Assembly (NCBI GenBank): GCA_030841765.1 | Contig: JAUUSS010000027.1 | Location: 1 to 22,912, forward strand | DNA: 22,912 nucleotides | Direction: 5' to 3' | DNA from: Collinsella aerofaciens | Lineage (GTDB): Bacteria > Actinomycetota > Coriobacteriia > Coriobacteriales > Coriobacteriaceae | Shown: piece after piece, positions 7,276 through 14,956 of the stretch | How the letters are laid out: every line of letters starts with the position of its first letter | Position numbering within the stretch: position 1 is the stretch's first letter | Position numbers and translations under genes: made by a program | The notes under the pieces: generated by a model | The model's input: only the letters and a program-made list of their open reading frames with translations | Databases searched by the model: none | Told to the model about the DNA's origin: nothing

Positions 7276-8610
7276 CTAGTCCTCCATGCCGAGGTCGATC
7301 GTGGTGCCCTCGAAGATCTTGTTGACGGTGCGGACGGCGCACATCTTGCCACACATAGTGCAAGTGCCCTCGGTGGCGGCGGGGGACTCCTCGTAGCGCT
7401 TCTTGCCCGTAACCGGGTCGAGCGCGCACTTCCACATGGCGTCCCAGTCGAGCTTGCGGCGTGCCTGGCCCATCTTGTCGTCCATGTCGCGGGCGTGGGG
7501 CACCTTTTTGGCGATGTCGGCGGCGTGTGCGGCGATCTTGGTGGCCATGAGGCCATCGAGCACGTCCTGGGCGTTGGGCAGGCACAGGTGCTCGGCCGGC
7601 GTCACGTAGCACAGGAAGTCGGCACCGGAGCTGGCGGAGATGGCGCCACCGATGGCGGCGGTGATGTGGTCGTAACCCACGCCGATATCGGTCACCAGCG
7701 GCCCGAGCACATAGAATGGGGCGTTGTGGCACAGGCGCTTCTGCAGTTTCATGTTGGCGGCGATCTCGTCGAGCGCCATGTGACCCGGGCCCTCGACCAT
7801 GACCTGGACGCCGGCGGCCCAGGCGCGCTTGCACAGCTTGCCCAGCTCGATCATCTCGGCGGTCTCGGTTGCGTCGTTGGAGTCGTAGAGGCAGCCCGGG
7901 CGGCAGGAGTCGCCAAGCGAAATCGTCACGTCGTACTCGTGGCAGATCTCGAGCACCTCGTCGTAGAACTCGTAGAAGGGGTTCTCATTGCCGGTGACCT
8001 CCATCCAGCCAAACAGCAGCGAGCCGCCGCGGCTGACGATGTTCATGAGGCGGCCGGTCTCCTTAAAGGTCTTGATGACCGACTTGTTGATGCCGCAGTG
8101 GATGGTCATGAAGTCCACGCCGTCCTCGGCGTGCGCGCGAACGACCTCGAGCAGGTCGTCCTTGGTGAGCTTGACCAGCGGCTTTTCCATGTAGCCGATG
8201 GCGTCGTACATGGGGACGGTGCCCACCATAAGCGGCGTCTCGTCGATGAGCTGCTGGCGGAACTGGCGCGTCTTGCCCGAGTTGGAGAGGTCCATGATGG
8301 CGTCGGCGCCAAAGTCCTCGGCAATCTTGACCTTCTTCCATTCCTCGGCGGCATCGGCCTTGTCGCCCGAGATGCCCAAGTTCACGTTGACCTTGGTGGA
8401 TAGGCCCTCGCCGACACCAAAGGCGCGCATGCCCTTTTTGATATGCACGATGTTGGCGGGAATGGCGATGCGGCCGTCTGCCACGCGCTCGCGGATGTAC
8501 TCGGGGTCGCGATGCTCGCGCTCGGCGACCTCTTTCATCTGAGGTGTGATCTGCCCAGCGCGGGCGAAGTCGATTTGTGTGACGAGCTTGGGCTCGGTCT
8601 GTGTGCTCAT
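7276..8610 (-). CDS. thiC: Phosphomethylpyrimidine synthase ThiC
   Basis: The 444-residue enzyme would convert 5-aminoimidazole ribotide to HMP-phosphate by radical SAM chemistry. It has typical ThiC segments: MRAFGVGEGLSTKVNVNLG, MDLSNSGKT, TIHCGI, SRGGS, SLGDSCRPGC and VMVEGPGHM. The C-terminal cluster motif is CTMCGKMC (Cys417, Cys420, Cys424), a CX2CX3C spacing one residue shorter than the CX2CX4C of the Escherichia coli enzyme. The length is that of the short ThiC form of anaerobes. I place the start at 8610 (MSTQTEP) because GAAGGGAG lies just upstream. An in-frame ATG at 8634 falls inside the TPP riboswitch. thiD follows on the same strand. Confidence 0.95.
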   Translation of the reverse strand: MSTQTEPKLVTQIDFARAGQITPQMKEVAEREHRDPEYIRERVADGRIAIPANIVHIKKGMRAFGVGEGLSTKVNVNLGISGDKADAAEEWKKVKIAEDFGADAIMDLSNSGKTRQFRQQLIDETPLMVGTVPMYDAIGYMEKPLVKLTKDDLLEVVRAHAEDGVDFMTIHCGINKSVIKTFKETGRLMNIVSRGGSLLFGWMEVTGNENPFYEFYDEVLEICHEYDVTISLGDSCRPGCLYDSNDATETAEMIELGKLCKRAWAAGVQVMVEGPGHMALDEIAANMKLQKRLCHNAPFYVLGPLVTDIGVGYDHITAAIGGAISASSGADFLCYVTPAEHLCLPNAQDVLDGLMATKIAAHAADIAKKVPHARDMDDKMGQARRKLDWDAMWKCALDPVTGKKRYEESPAATEGTCTMCGKMCAVRTVNKIFEGTTIDLGMED

Positions 8611-8618
8611 TGGCACGG

Positions 8619-8712
8619 CTCCCTTCGTTGGCATTACCCATATCAGGTTTGCGGGTCAGGGCGGGCGCGCCCAGTCTCAGCCTGCCGTCTTGTCCTGCAA
8701 GCTCCCCGTTTA
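8619..8712 (-). promoter_or_regulatory. TPP (THI-box) riboswitch controlling thiC
   Basis: Read on the minus strand, this leader holds the conserved TPP aptamer blocks in order: ACGGGGAGC, GGCTGAGA, the ACCTGAT block and GGGTAATGCCAACGAAGGGA. The last block runs directly into the thiC start, and its GAAGGGAG is also the ribosome-binding sequence. Ligand binding would therefore hide the ribosome site, so control of translation start is the likely mechanism. No separate terminator stem fits between aptamer and ATG. Confidence 0.95.
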
Positions 8713-8725
8713 TGTGGTGGGCTCA

Positions 8726-8754
8726 AGTATAGCTCGAATGGGTACGATTGACGC
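8726..8754 (-). promoter_or_regulatory. Putative thiC promoter
   Basis: On the minus strand, TATACT (8731 to 8726) is preceded after 17 bases by GCGTCA (8754 to 8749), a weak -35 box. The predicted start lies near 8719, just before the riboswitch, which supports the call. Confidence 0.5.
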
Positions 8755-8781
8755 GATGAGCATGCCCGTGGGGAGGCGAAC

Positions 8782-9303
8782 ATGGAAGACAAGCATCTAT
8801 ATCGAGAGACACAATGGGACGTATCGGCCGAGGAGGGCCGTGCACACCATGGGTTGGTCGCGATTGGCTTTGCGGTGCTTGCCGTGCTGGTGATTGCCTT
8901 TTGTATTTGGACGTTTGGCGGTCGCGGCGGCGCCGCCTGGGAGTTTGAGGCCGACGAGGGCCTGCCGATTATGACGGTGAGGAGTACTGGCGGTAATGCC
9001 AATACGCTCGCCGTTCCGGGCGATTATTGGTACCCGTGCGATGAGTTTGTGCAGTTGCAGCTGAGTGGTGGGTCTATTCCTGGTGAGGAAATCGAACGCG
9101 TGACGTATGATGCGACGTTCAAAACGTTGACGGTGAAGCTCAAAGATCAAGGGGATGTGCCCACGACGATGGATATCGCGCTGACGGAATGGCGCCTGGA
9201 GCCCCCGTCGGGTGTTGCGGTGTCCGAGGTCGAGCACGTCAAGATTGTCTATCAGGACGGTTCGACAAACGGGATTGCAAAGGCCGACGGTCTAGCTGAA
9301 TAG
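8782..9303 (+). CDS. Hypothetical membrane-anchored protein
   Basis: I do not recognise the family. The 173-residue protein has a short charged N-terminus, one strongly hydrophobic segment at about residues 24-45 and then a roughly 125-residue domain rich in beta-type alternation (IERVTYDATFKTLTVKL, VEHVKIVY). The pattern suggests a single-pass protein with an extracytoplasmic beta domain. There is no lipobox and no sortase signal. GGGAGG before the ATG is a strong ribosome site. TACGAT at 8743-8748 could be its -10 box, overlapping the -35 of the divergent thiC promoter. The gene stands alone and faces yaaA tail to tail. Confidence 0.75.
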   Translation: MEDKHLYRETQWDVSAEEGRAHHGLVAIGFAVLAVLVIAFCIWTFGGRGGAAWEFEADEGLPIMTVRSTGGNANTLAVPGDYWYPCDEFVQLQLSGGSIPGEEIERVTYDATFKTLTVKLKDQGDVPTTMDIALTEWRLEPPSGVAVSEVEHVKIVYQDGSTNGIAKADGLAE

Positions 9304-9330
9304 GTGTCGAGCCTAGCAGCCAATTCATAA

Positions 9331-9397
9331 AAGTTGCGGTGGAATAGTTCCTGATTGTGCGAAAAAGGCTCAAATAGGAATTATTCCACCGCAAGTT
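9331..9397. repeat. GTTGCGGTGGAATA hairpin repeat, copy A
   Basis: The arms 9331-9352 and 9376-9397 are complementary over 22 bases with two mismatches, around a 23-base loop. Each arm contains TTGCGGTGGAATA or its complement. It lies between the converging ends of the 8782-9303 gene and yaaA, so it might also act as a two-way terminator. Copy B is at 10271-10337. Confidence 0.78.
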
Positions 9398-9437
9398 ATA
9401 TAGAGAAGGCTGAGCGGGTCAGTGTTGGGCGCCGGCT

Positions 9438-10247
9438 CTAGAGCATCTGTTCGTTGATGAACACGAGGGTGCCTAGGTATGAGAGCTCGGGGATGTGCCG
9501 ATAGCCGATGTTGAATGCGGTAAGTTCGCTTGCATCCTCGAGCTTGTTTTCTGCCATCCACCGCACCATGGAGCCGCGCGCCTTTTTGCTGGCGGTCGAC
9601 CGTTGGATGGGCTTCCCGTTGCGGATACCCTCGCCAAAGAGGCATGTGACGGCCGTGGCGTCGTCCGCGAGGTGGGGCAGAACGGCTTTAGCGTACTCTA
9701 CGCTGGCGAGGTTGACGATCGTGGTGTTTGAGCCTGCCGGGGCGATAGCCCGCGCGAGCTTGTCGCTCCAAAACGCGTAGAGGTCTCGGGCATCGTCAAC
9801 GGCGAGCTTCGCGCCCATCTCCAGCCGATACGGTTCGACGGCATGAAAGGGGCGTACGCATCCGTAAAGGCCGGAGAGGATCCACAGATGGTCTTGCAGC
9901 CATGCGAGCTGCGCGGAATCCATCACCTCGGGTGCCATGCTCTGGTATTGAATGCCGTGATAGGACATGACGGCAGGGGAGAGGTGACGGGCGAGTGCGG
10001 GATTGTCGAGATCGCCGCTTTTCAGGATGGGCCCGAACTCATGCAGGGTGTTGAGGCAAGGCCCCAGCAGTTTGTCACTCACGTTCCACAGCGCCTGCAG
10101 ACCGCCGCTGCCTTCATTCCGCTCGATATCTAGCAGTGCGCGGTGGAGGCGAGAAGTCTCGCGCACAAAGGGTGGGATGCCCAGGATTTCAAAAGCATCT
10201 TGGGCCGCGCGCATCTGCTTGGCGGGCGAAATGATGACCTGCAGCAT
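9438..10247 (-). CDS. yaaA: YaaA family peroxide-stress protein (DUF328)
   Basis: The 269-residue protein has the YaaA hallmarks. It starts MLQVIISPAKQM with the SPAK motif, has YLRP-region equivalents (GLYGCVRPFHAVEPYRLEMG, about 135-154), and ends with a basic RGSMVRWMAENKL segment and FNIGYR. In Escherichia coli YaaA limits free iron during hydrogen peroxide stress and can bind DNA. The same role here is inference. I chose the ATG at 10247 because AGAGGAGAG sits just upstream. The longer frame to 10448 runs through the copy B repeat and the end of the next gene. Two copies of one hairpin repeat flank it. Confidence 0.88.
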   Translation of the reverse strand: MLQVIISPAKQMRAAQDAFEILGIPPFVRETSRLHRALLDIERNEGSGGLQALWNVSDKLLGPCLNTLHEFGPILKSGDLDNPALARHLSPAVMSYHGIQYQSMAPEVMDSAQLAWLQDHLWILSGLYGCVRPFHAVEPYRLEMGAKLAVDDARDLYAFWSDKLARAIAPAGSNTTIVNLASVEYAKAVLPHLADDATAVTCLFGEGIRNGKPIQRSTASKKARGSMVRWMAENKLEDASELTAFNIGYRHIPELSYLGTLVFINEQML

Positions 10248-10270
10248 GGACTCTCCTCTGCCAAAAAGGA

Positions 10271-10337
10271 AGTTGCGGTGGAATACGGTCTGTTTTGGCC
10301 GTTTATGGGCCAGTTTAGTCCGTATTTCACCGCAACT
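10271..10337. repeat. GTTGCGGTGGAATA hairpin repeat, copy B
   Basis: AGTTGCGGTGGAATACGG (10271-10288) pairs with 10320-10337 over 18 bases with one G-T pair. The 31-base loop contains a second small stem, TGGCC with GGCCA. It sits between the M18 peptidase stop codon and the yaaA ribosome site. The first 15 bases of the arm are identical to copy A, while the loops differ entirely. Confidence 0.78.
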
Positions 10338-10350
10338 GATGAAGGGTTGG

Positions 10351-11748
10351 TTAGGCTCGCTCGATGAAGGCCTTGTAACCGCGATATGCCTCGTAGATGT
10401 CGGCCTTGTTGGCGACCTCCCACAGGGCGTGCATGGACAGGACGGCAACGCCGGAGTCGATGACGTTCATGCCGTACTTGGCCATGATGTAGGCGATGGT
10501 GCCGCCGCCACCAGCGTTGACGCGGCCGAGCTCGCAGGTCTGGAAGTCCACGCCGGCCTCGTCCATGATGTCGCGGACGAGGGCCACATACTCGGCGTCG
10601 GCGTCGTTAGAGCCGCCCTTGCCGCGGCTGCCCGTGTACTTGTTAAAGCACAGGCCGCGACCCATGAAGGCGGCGTTCTTGGTCTCGAACTTGCCGGCAT
10701 AGCCCGGGTCGAAGCCGGCGGACACGTCGGAGGAGAGCATACGGCTGCGGGCGAGCGCGCGGCGCAGAGCCAGCGGGCTGTCCTCGCCGGCGAGCATCAT
10801 GATCTCGGCGACGGTGTTCTCGAAGAAGCGACTCGTCATGCCGGTGGCACCCACGGAACCGATCTCCTCCTTGTCGACGATGAGCGTGATGCTTGTGCGC
10901 TCCACGTTGGTGACGTTGATCTGGGCGAGCATGGAGGGGTAGGCACAGACGCGGTCGTCATGGCCATAGCCCAGAATCATGGAGCGGTCGAGGCCCATGT
11001 CGCGGGCGGGGCCGGCGGGCACGACCTCGATCTCGGCGGAGAGGAAGTCCTCCTCCTCGACGTCGTACTGCTCCTTGAGGATATCCAGGAACATCTGCTT
11101 GACGGGCTCCTTGGGGGCGTCCTTGTCGTCCTCATCGAACTTGACGGGACGGCCGCCCACGATCACGTCGAGGATCTCGGCGTCGACGGCGTCTTTGGCA
11201 GGCTTAGACATCTGCTCGCTCGAGAGATGGATCAGCAGGTCGGAGATGGTAAAGACCGGATCGTCCGCCTTGTCGCCGATATTGATGTCGACGGTGGTAC
11301 CGTCCTTTTTGCAGATGACGCCCACGAGTGCGAGCGGGGAGGCTACCCAGTGGTAGCTCTTGACGCCGCCGTAGTAGTGCGTGTCGAGATAAGCCATGTC
11401 GCCGGCCTCGAAGGCGGGGTTCTGCTTAAGGTCCAGGCGCGGCGAGTCCACGTGCGCGCCCAGGATGTTAAAGCCCTGCTCGAGCGGGGCGGTGCCCAGA
11501 TTGACGAGCATAAGGTCCTTGCCGTGGTTAGCGGCATACACCTTGTCGCCTGCCTTAAGCTCGCGGCCTGCGGCGATTACGGTCTCCAGGTCGACGTATC
11601 CCGCCTCCTCGGCCATCTTGATGCCGGCCTTGACGCACAGGCGCTCGGTCTTGTTCTCACTCAAAAACTGCTTATAGCCGCGGCAAAGCTCCTCGAGCTC
11701 CTCGATTTGCTGTGGCGTGTACTTTTTCCATGCGCAGGGACGCTCCAT
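10351..11748 (-). CDS. M18 family aminopeptidase (aspartyl aminopeptidase type)
   Basis: The 465-residue zinc peptidase would remove N-terminal acidic residues from peptides in the cytoplasm. M18 landmarks are GAHVDSPRLDLK (first metal His and Asp), DKEEIGSVGATGM (catalytic Glu pair) and SMHALWEV near the C-terminus, where the last metal His lies. The frame stays open far upstream into the polA region on the other strand. The ATG at 11748 is preceded by GAAAGGAG at 8 bases and begins MERPCAWKKYTPQQIEEL, matching the usual start of the family. It is the first gene of a minus-strand pair with yaaA, though the repeat between them may uncouple them. Confidence 0.92.
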   Translation of the reverse strand: MERPCAWKKYTPQQIEELEELCRGYKQFLSENKTERLCVKAGIKMAEEAGYVDLETVIAAGRELKAGDKVYAANHGKDLMLVNLGTAPLEQGFNILGAHVDSPRLDLKQNPAFEAGDMAYLDTHYYGGVKSYHWVASPLALVGVICKKDGTTVDINIGDKADDPVFTISDLLIHLSSEQMSKPAKDAVDAEILDVIVGGRPVKFDEDDKDAPKEPVKQMFLDILKEQYDVEEEDFLSAEIEVVPAGPARDMGLDRSMILGYGHDDRVCAYPSMLAQINVTNVERTSITLIVDKEEIGSVGATGMTSRFFENTVAEIMMLAGEDSPLALRRALARSRMLSSDVSAGFDPGYAGKFETKNAAFMGRGLCFNKYTGSRGKGGSNDADAEYVALVRDIMDEAGVDFQTCELGRVNAGGGGTIAYIMAKYGMNVIDSGVAVLSMHALWEVANKADIYEAYRGYKAFIERA

Positions 11749-11788
11749 GACGCAGGCTCCTTTCGGATCGATCGTGCTGGTTGATGTA

Positions 11789-11821
11789 CCGTGAGCCATC
11801 GTATCACGCGCGGGCTCACGG
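11789..11821. repeat. 9-bp inverted repeat between M18 gene and polA
   Basis: CCGTGAGCC (11789-11797) is complementary to GGCTCACGG (11813-11821) with 15 bases between. It lies in the 166-base divergent promoter region, so it could be an operator or simply a hairpin in one of the leaders. TAAACT near 11868 may be a polA -10 box, but no -35 fits. Confidence 0.4.
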
Positions 11822-11914
11822 TGGCGGGGGAGCTTGATGTGAGGTGGCCGCGGGGCGGGGAGCGTGTAAACTGGAGTGAGCAAACCGTGCCCAGCCCAAA
11901 GCGAGGTGTTCAAT

Positions 11915-14662
11915 ATGTCTGACAAGCGCCGCACCTTTGCCGTTATCGACGGCAACTCGCTCATGCATCGCGCCTTCCACGCCGTGCCGCCGACCATGAA
12001 CGCGCCGGACGGTCGCCCCACCAACGCGATCTTTGGCTTTCTGAACATGTTTCTCAAGATGATCGATGCCTTTAACCCCGACGGCGTCGTCGTGGCGTTT
12101 GACAAGGGTAAACCGCGCGTGCGCATGGAGATGCTGCCGCAGTATAAGGCGCAACGCCCGCCCATGGACCCCGATCTGCATGCGCAGTTCCCTATGATTA
12201 AGGAGCTGCTCGCCGCGCTCAACGTGCCGATTCTGCAGTCCGAGGGCTGGGAAGGCGATGACATCCTGGGAACCATGGCGCGCCTGGGTGAAGAGGCCGG
12301 CTGCGACATGCTACTGGTGACCGGCGACCGCGACATGTATCAACTCGTGACCGAGCACGTCAACGTGGTCTCGACCCGCAAGGGCCTGTCCGACGTGGCG
12401 ATTATGACGCCCGAGAGCGTGGACGACCTGTATCACGGCATTACGCCGGCGCTCGTGCCCGATTTTTACGGTCTAAAGGGCGATACGTCCGACAACATCC
12501 CCGGTGTACCGGGCATCGGTCCCAAGAAGGCGAGTGCGCTCATTGCGAAGTACGGTAGCCTGGACGAAGTCATCGCGCATGCCGATGAGGTCAAGGGCAA
12601 GATGGGCGAGAACCTGCGTGCACACATCGATGACGCACTACTGAGCCGCAAGGTTGCGACAATTCGCACCGATGCGCCCGTCGAGCTCGACTTTGAGGCG
12701 ACGTCCTTCCCGGCGTTTTCTGCCGATGAGGTTTCCGCGGCGCTGGGTACGCTTGGTATCACCGCCATGCAGAACCGTTTCTTGGCGCTGATCGGCGGCG
12801 AGGGCGGGGCTGCTGCCTCCAGTGTGTTTGAGATACCTGCTATGGTTCGCGCAGCCGCCGGCGATGCCGACGCGCTTGGTGCCGTTGCGGCTGAGGTCTC
12901 CCGCGCGATTGATGCCGGCGAGTGGGTCGCCGCCGTGGTGGACGACGACAAGGAAGAGGGCGCGCTCTTTGGGCTGACGCGCACGCTGTGGTTGGCGACG
13001 TCCAAGGGCCTGTTCGCGCTCGAGGAGGGCGACAGCTGTGCGGCGGCTGAGGTTGAGGGCTTCAACTTCGCTCACGGTGTGATCGCCGGCGTGCTTGCGA
13101 GCCTGTTTATGGAGGGCCGCGTGGCGAGCCCGGATACGAAAGCGCTGCTGCACGAGCTTTCGCCCATCGATTCTTCTGAGCCCGAGCTCATGGATCCGCT
13201 CGCTGCCGATTCCACGCGTATCTTCGATACCGTGGTCGCTGCCTATCTGCTGGATTCCGATCGCTCCGAGTTCGATGAGGCATATCTGGCCGATACCTAT
13301 CTGCAGATGGCGTTGCCTGCGGCGCGCGGTGCAGAGGGTGCTGGTGAGGACGCTCCGGCGCCTGCCGCCCGTACTGCGGCTCTGACGCTGGCGCTCGTGG
13401 CGCCGTTGCGCGAGTGCATGGCCCGTGAGAACGCCGCCAACGTGTTCGATGGCATCGAGATGCCGCTCGTTCCGGTACTTGCCAAGATGGAGCGCGCGGG
13501 CATGCTCGTGGACCCCGACCGCCTGCACAGTCTGTCCGAGGGTCTGGCGACCCAGATCACCGAGGTCGAACGAAGCATTCGCGACCTTGCCGGTGACGAG
13601 ACCTTTAACATCGGCAGCCCCATGCAACTTTCGCATGTGCTCTTTGATGTGATGGGCCTTCCGACCAAGGGTCTCAAAAAGACCAAGCGCGGTTACTATT
13701 CGACCAATGCCAAGGTACTGAGTGATCTTGCCCGTGACCACGAGATTGTTCGTTTGATCTTAGACTGGCGCGAGAAGTCCAAGATCAAGTCAACCTATCT
13801 GGACACGTTGGGCCCGCTGCGCCGCGGTGACGGTCGTGTGCACACCACGTACAACCAGACCATCACCGCGACGGGGCGTCTGTCTTCGAGCGACCCTAAT
13901 CTGCAAAACATTCCGACGCGCTCGGAGCTGGGGCGTACCGTCAAGACGGCGTTTTCGGCAGGCGAGGGAAGCGTCTTTTTGGCGGTGGACTACTCGCAGA
14001 TCGAGCTGCGTCTGCTGGCACATCTCTCGGGTGACGAGCACTTGGTGCGCGCCTTTAACGAGGGCGAGGACTTCCATGCCGAGACGGCGGCGCGCGTGTT
14101 TGGTGTGCCGGTGTCCGAGGTAACGCCCGACCTGCGCAGTCGCGCCAAGGCCGTGAACTTTGGCATCGTGTATGGCCAGCAGGCCTACGGCCTGTCGCAG
14201 TCGCTGCATATCTCGATGGCCGAGGCGCGCGACATGATCGACCGCTACTACGAGGCCTACCCGGGCGTGCGTACGTTCCTCGACAACGTGGTGGCACGCG
14301 CCAAGCAGACGGGCTACGCCGAGACCATGTATGGCCGCAGACGCCATATTCCCGAGCTCAAGGCCAAAAACCCGCAACTCCGCGGCTTTGGCGAGCGCAC
14401 GGCCATGAACCACCCCATGCAGGGAACCGCCGCCGACATCATCAAGATCGCCATGGCCCGCGTAAGCCGCCGCCTGGAAGAGGAAGGCTTTGCCGCCCAC
14501 ATGATCCTGCAAGTGCACGACGAACTGGACTTTGAGTGCCCCATCGACGAAGTCGAGCGCCTAACCACCATGGTCCGCGACGTCATGGAACACGTAGTAG
14601 ACCTCCGCGTCCCCCTAATTGCCGAAGCCAGCACCGGCATAACCTGGGCCGACGCCAAATAG
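11915..14662 (+). CDS. polA: DNA polymerase I
   Basis: The 915-residue repair and Okazaki-processing polymerase has an N-terminal 5'-3' exonuclease domain (about 1-300; VIDGNSLMHRAFHA, WEGDDILGT, VTGDRDMYQL, GLKGDTSDNIPGVPGIG). Its C-terminal family A polymerase domain has motif A DYSQIELRLL with Asp692, motif B RAKAVNFGIVYG with Lys745, Phe749 and Tyr753, and motif C HDE with Asp869. The central 3'-5' exonuclease region (about 300-520) lacks the metal-binding D-x-E, so no proofreading is expected. GAGG precedes the ATG at 11915; an in-frame ATG at 11876 has no such site. Roughly the last 60 codons favour GAA over GAG, unlike the rest. A long stem follows the stop. Confidence 0.97.
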   Translation: MSDKRRTFAVIDGNSLMHRAFHAVPPTMNAPDGRPTNAIFGFLNMFLKMIDAFNPDGVVVAFDKGKPRVRMEMLPQYKAQRPPMDPDLHAQFPMIKELLAALNVPILQSEGWEGDDILGTMARLGEEAGCDMLLVTGDRDMYQLVTEHVNVVSTRKGLSDVAIMTPESVDDLYHGITPALVPDFYGLKGDTSDNIPGVPGIGPKKASALIAKYGSLDEVIAHADEVKGKMGENLRAHIDDALLSRKVATIRTDAPVELDFEATSFPAFSADEVSAALGTLGITAMQNRFLALIGGEGGAAASSVFEIPAMVRAAAGDADALGAVAAEVSRAIDAGEWVAAVVDDDKEEGALFGLTRTLWLATSKGLFALEEGDSCAAAEVEGFNFAHGVIAGVLASLFMEGRVASPDTKALLHELSPIDSSEPELMDPLAADSTRIFDTVVAAYLLDSDRSEFDEAYLADTYLQMALPAARGAEGAGEDAPAPAARTAALTLALVAPLRECMARENAANVFDGIEMPLVPVLAKMERAGMLVDPDRLHSLSEGLATQITEVERSIRDLAGDETFNIGSPMQLSHVLFDVMGLPTKGLKKTKRGYYSTNAKVLSDLARDHEIVRLILDWREKSKIKSTYLDTLGPLRRGDGRVHTTYNQTITATGRLSSSDPNLQNIPTRSELGRTVKTAFSAGEGSVFLAVDYSQIELRLLAHLSGDEHLVRAFNEGEDFHAETAARVFGVPVSEVTPDLRSRAKAVNFGIVYGQQAYGLSQSLHISMAEARDMIDRYYEAYPGVRTFLDNVVARAKQTGYAETMYGRRRHIPELKAKNPQLRGFGERTAMNHPMQGTAADIIKIAMARVSRRLEEEGFAAHMILQVHDELDFECPIDEVERLTTMVRDVMEHVVDLRVPLIAEASTGITWADAK

Positions 14663-14691
14663 GGAAGTGCCCACAACCCCAAAGTAACCAA

Positions 14692-14732
14692 AACAGAGGG
14701 GAGCCCCTTCCAAAAAGGGGCTCCCCTCTGTT
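14692..14732. terminator. Two-way terminator-like hairpin after polA
   Basis: The 18-base arm at 14692-14709 pairs perfectly with 14715-14732 around a 5-base loop (CAAAA). Only two T residues close the arm on the plus strand, and a T-rich stretch follows on the minus strand, so the stem may serve converging transcripts from polA and the HAD gene. Confidence 0.7.
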
Positions 14733-14768
14733 CAAATAAATTCAGCCAAGTATCTAGACACTCAAGAG

Positions 14769-14956
14769 GCCATCTTGGCGGCAAGTAAAGTCAACATGGC
14801 CATGCCCGGGGCCGACCGCTTGATTTTTGTAGATTCCGCACGAGCCGAAGAGCACTAAATGTGCTCTTCGTGCGAGCCCAGGACTTGACCGAGCAAAAAT
14901 CAAGCGGTCGGCCCCGGGCATGGCGACGGGATAGATTAACGAGCCGCCAAGATGGC
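14769..14956. repeat. Large nested palindrome at the 3' end of the HAD gene
   Basis: The core arms 14799-14829 and 14894-14924 are perfectly complementary over 31 bp. Inside is a 10-bp hairpin (14846-14855 with 14861-14870), with further partial pairing of CGCACGA with TCGTGCG. Outside, 14769-14782 pairs perfectly over 14 bases with 14943-14956, which already lies in the HAD coding end. The outer left arm therefore repeats the HAD 3' coding end in inverted orientation. Bases 14663-14935 contain no gene that I can support. Confidence 0.85.

Noticed and set aside
7186..8403. 405-codon open frame on the plus strand
   Set aside because: It is antisense to thiC and rich in His/Val/Gly. No motif was seen.
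10003..11784. 593-codon open frame on the plus strand
   Set aside because: It runs antisense to yaaA and the M18 peptidase gene, both of which have clear family motifs and ribosome sites. Its Leu/Gly/Asp/Val-rich composition is that of a GC-rich shadow frame.
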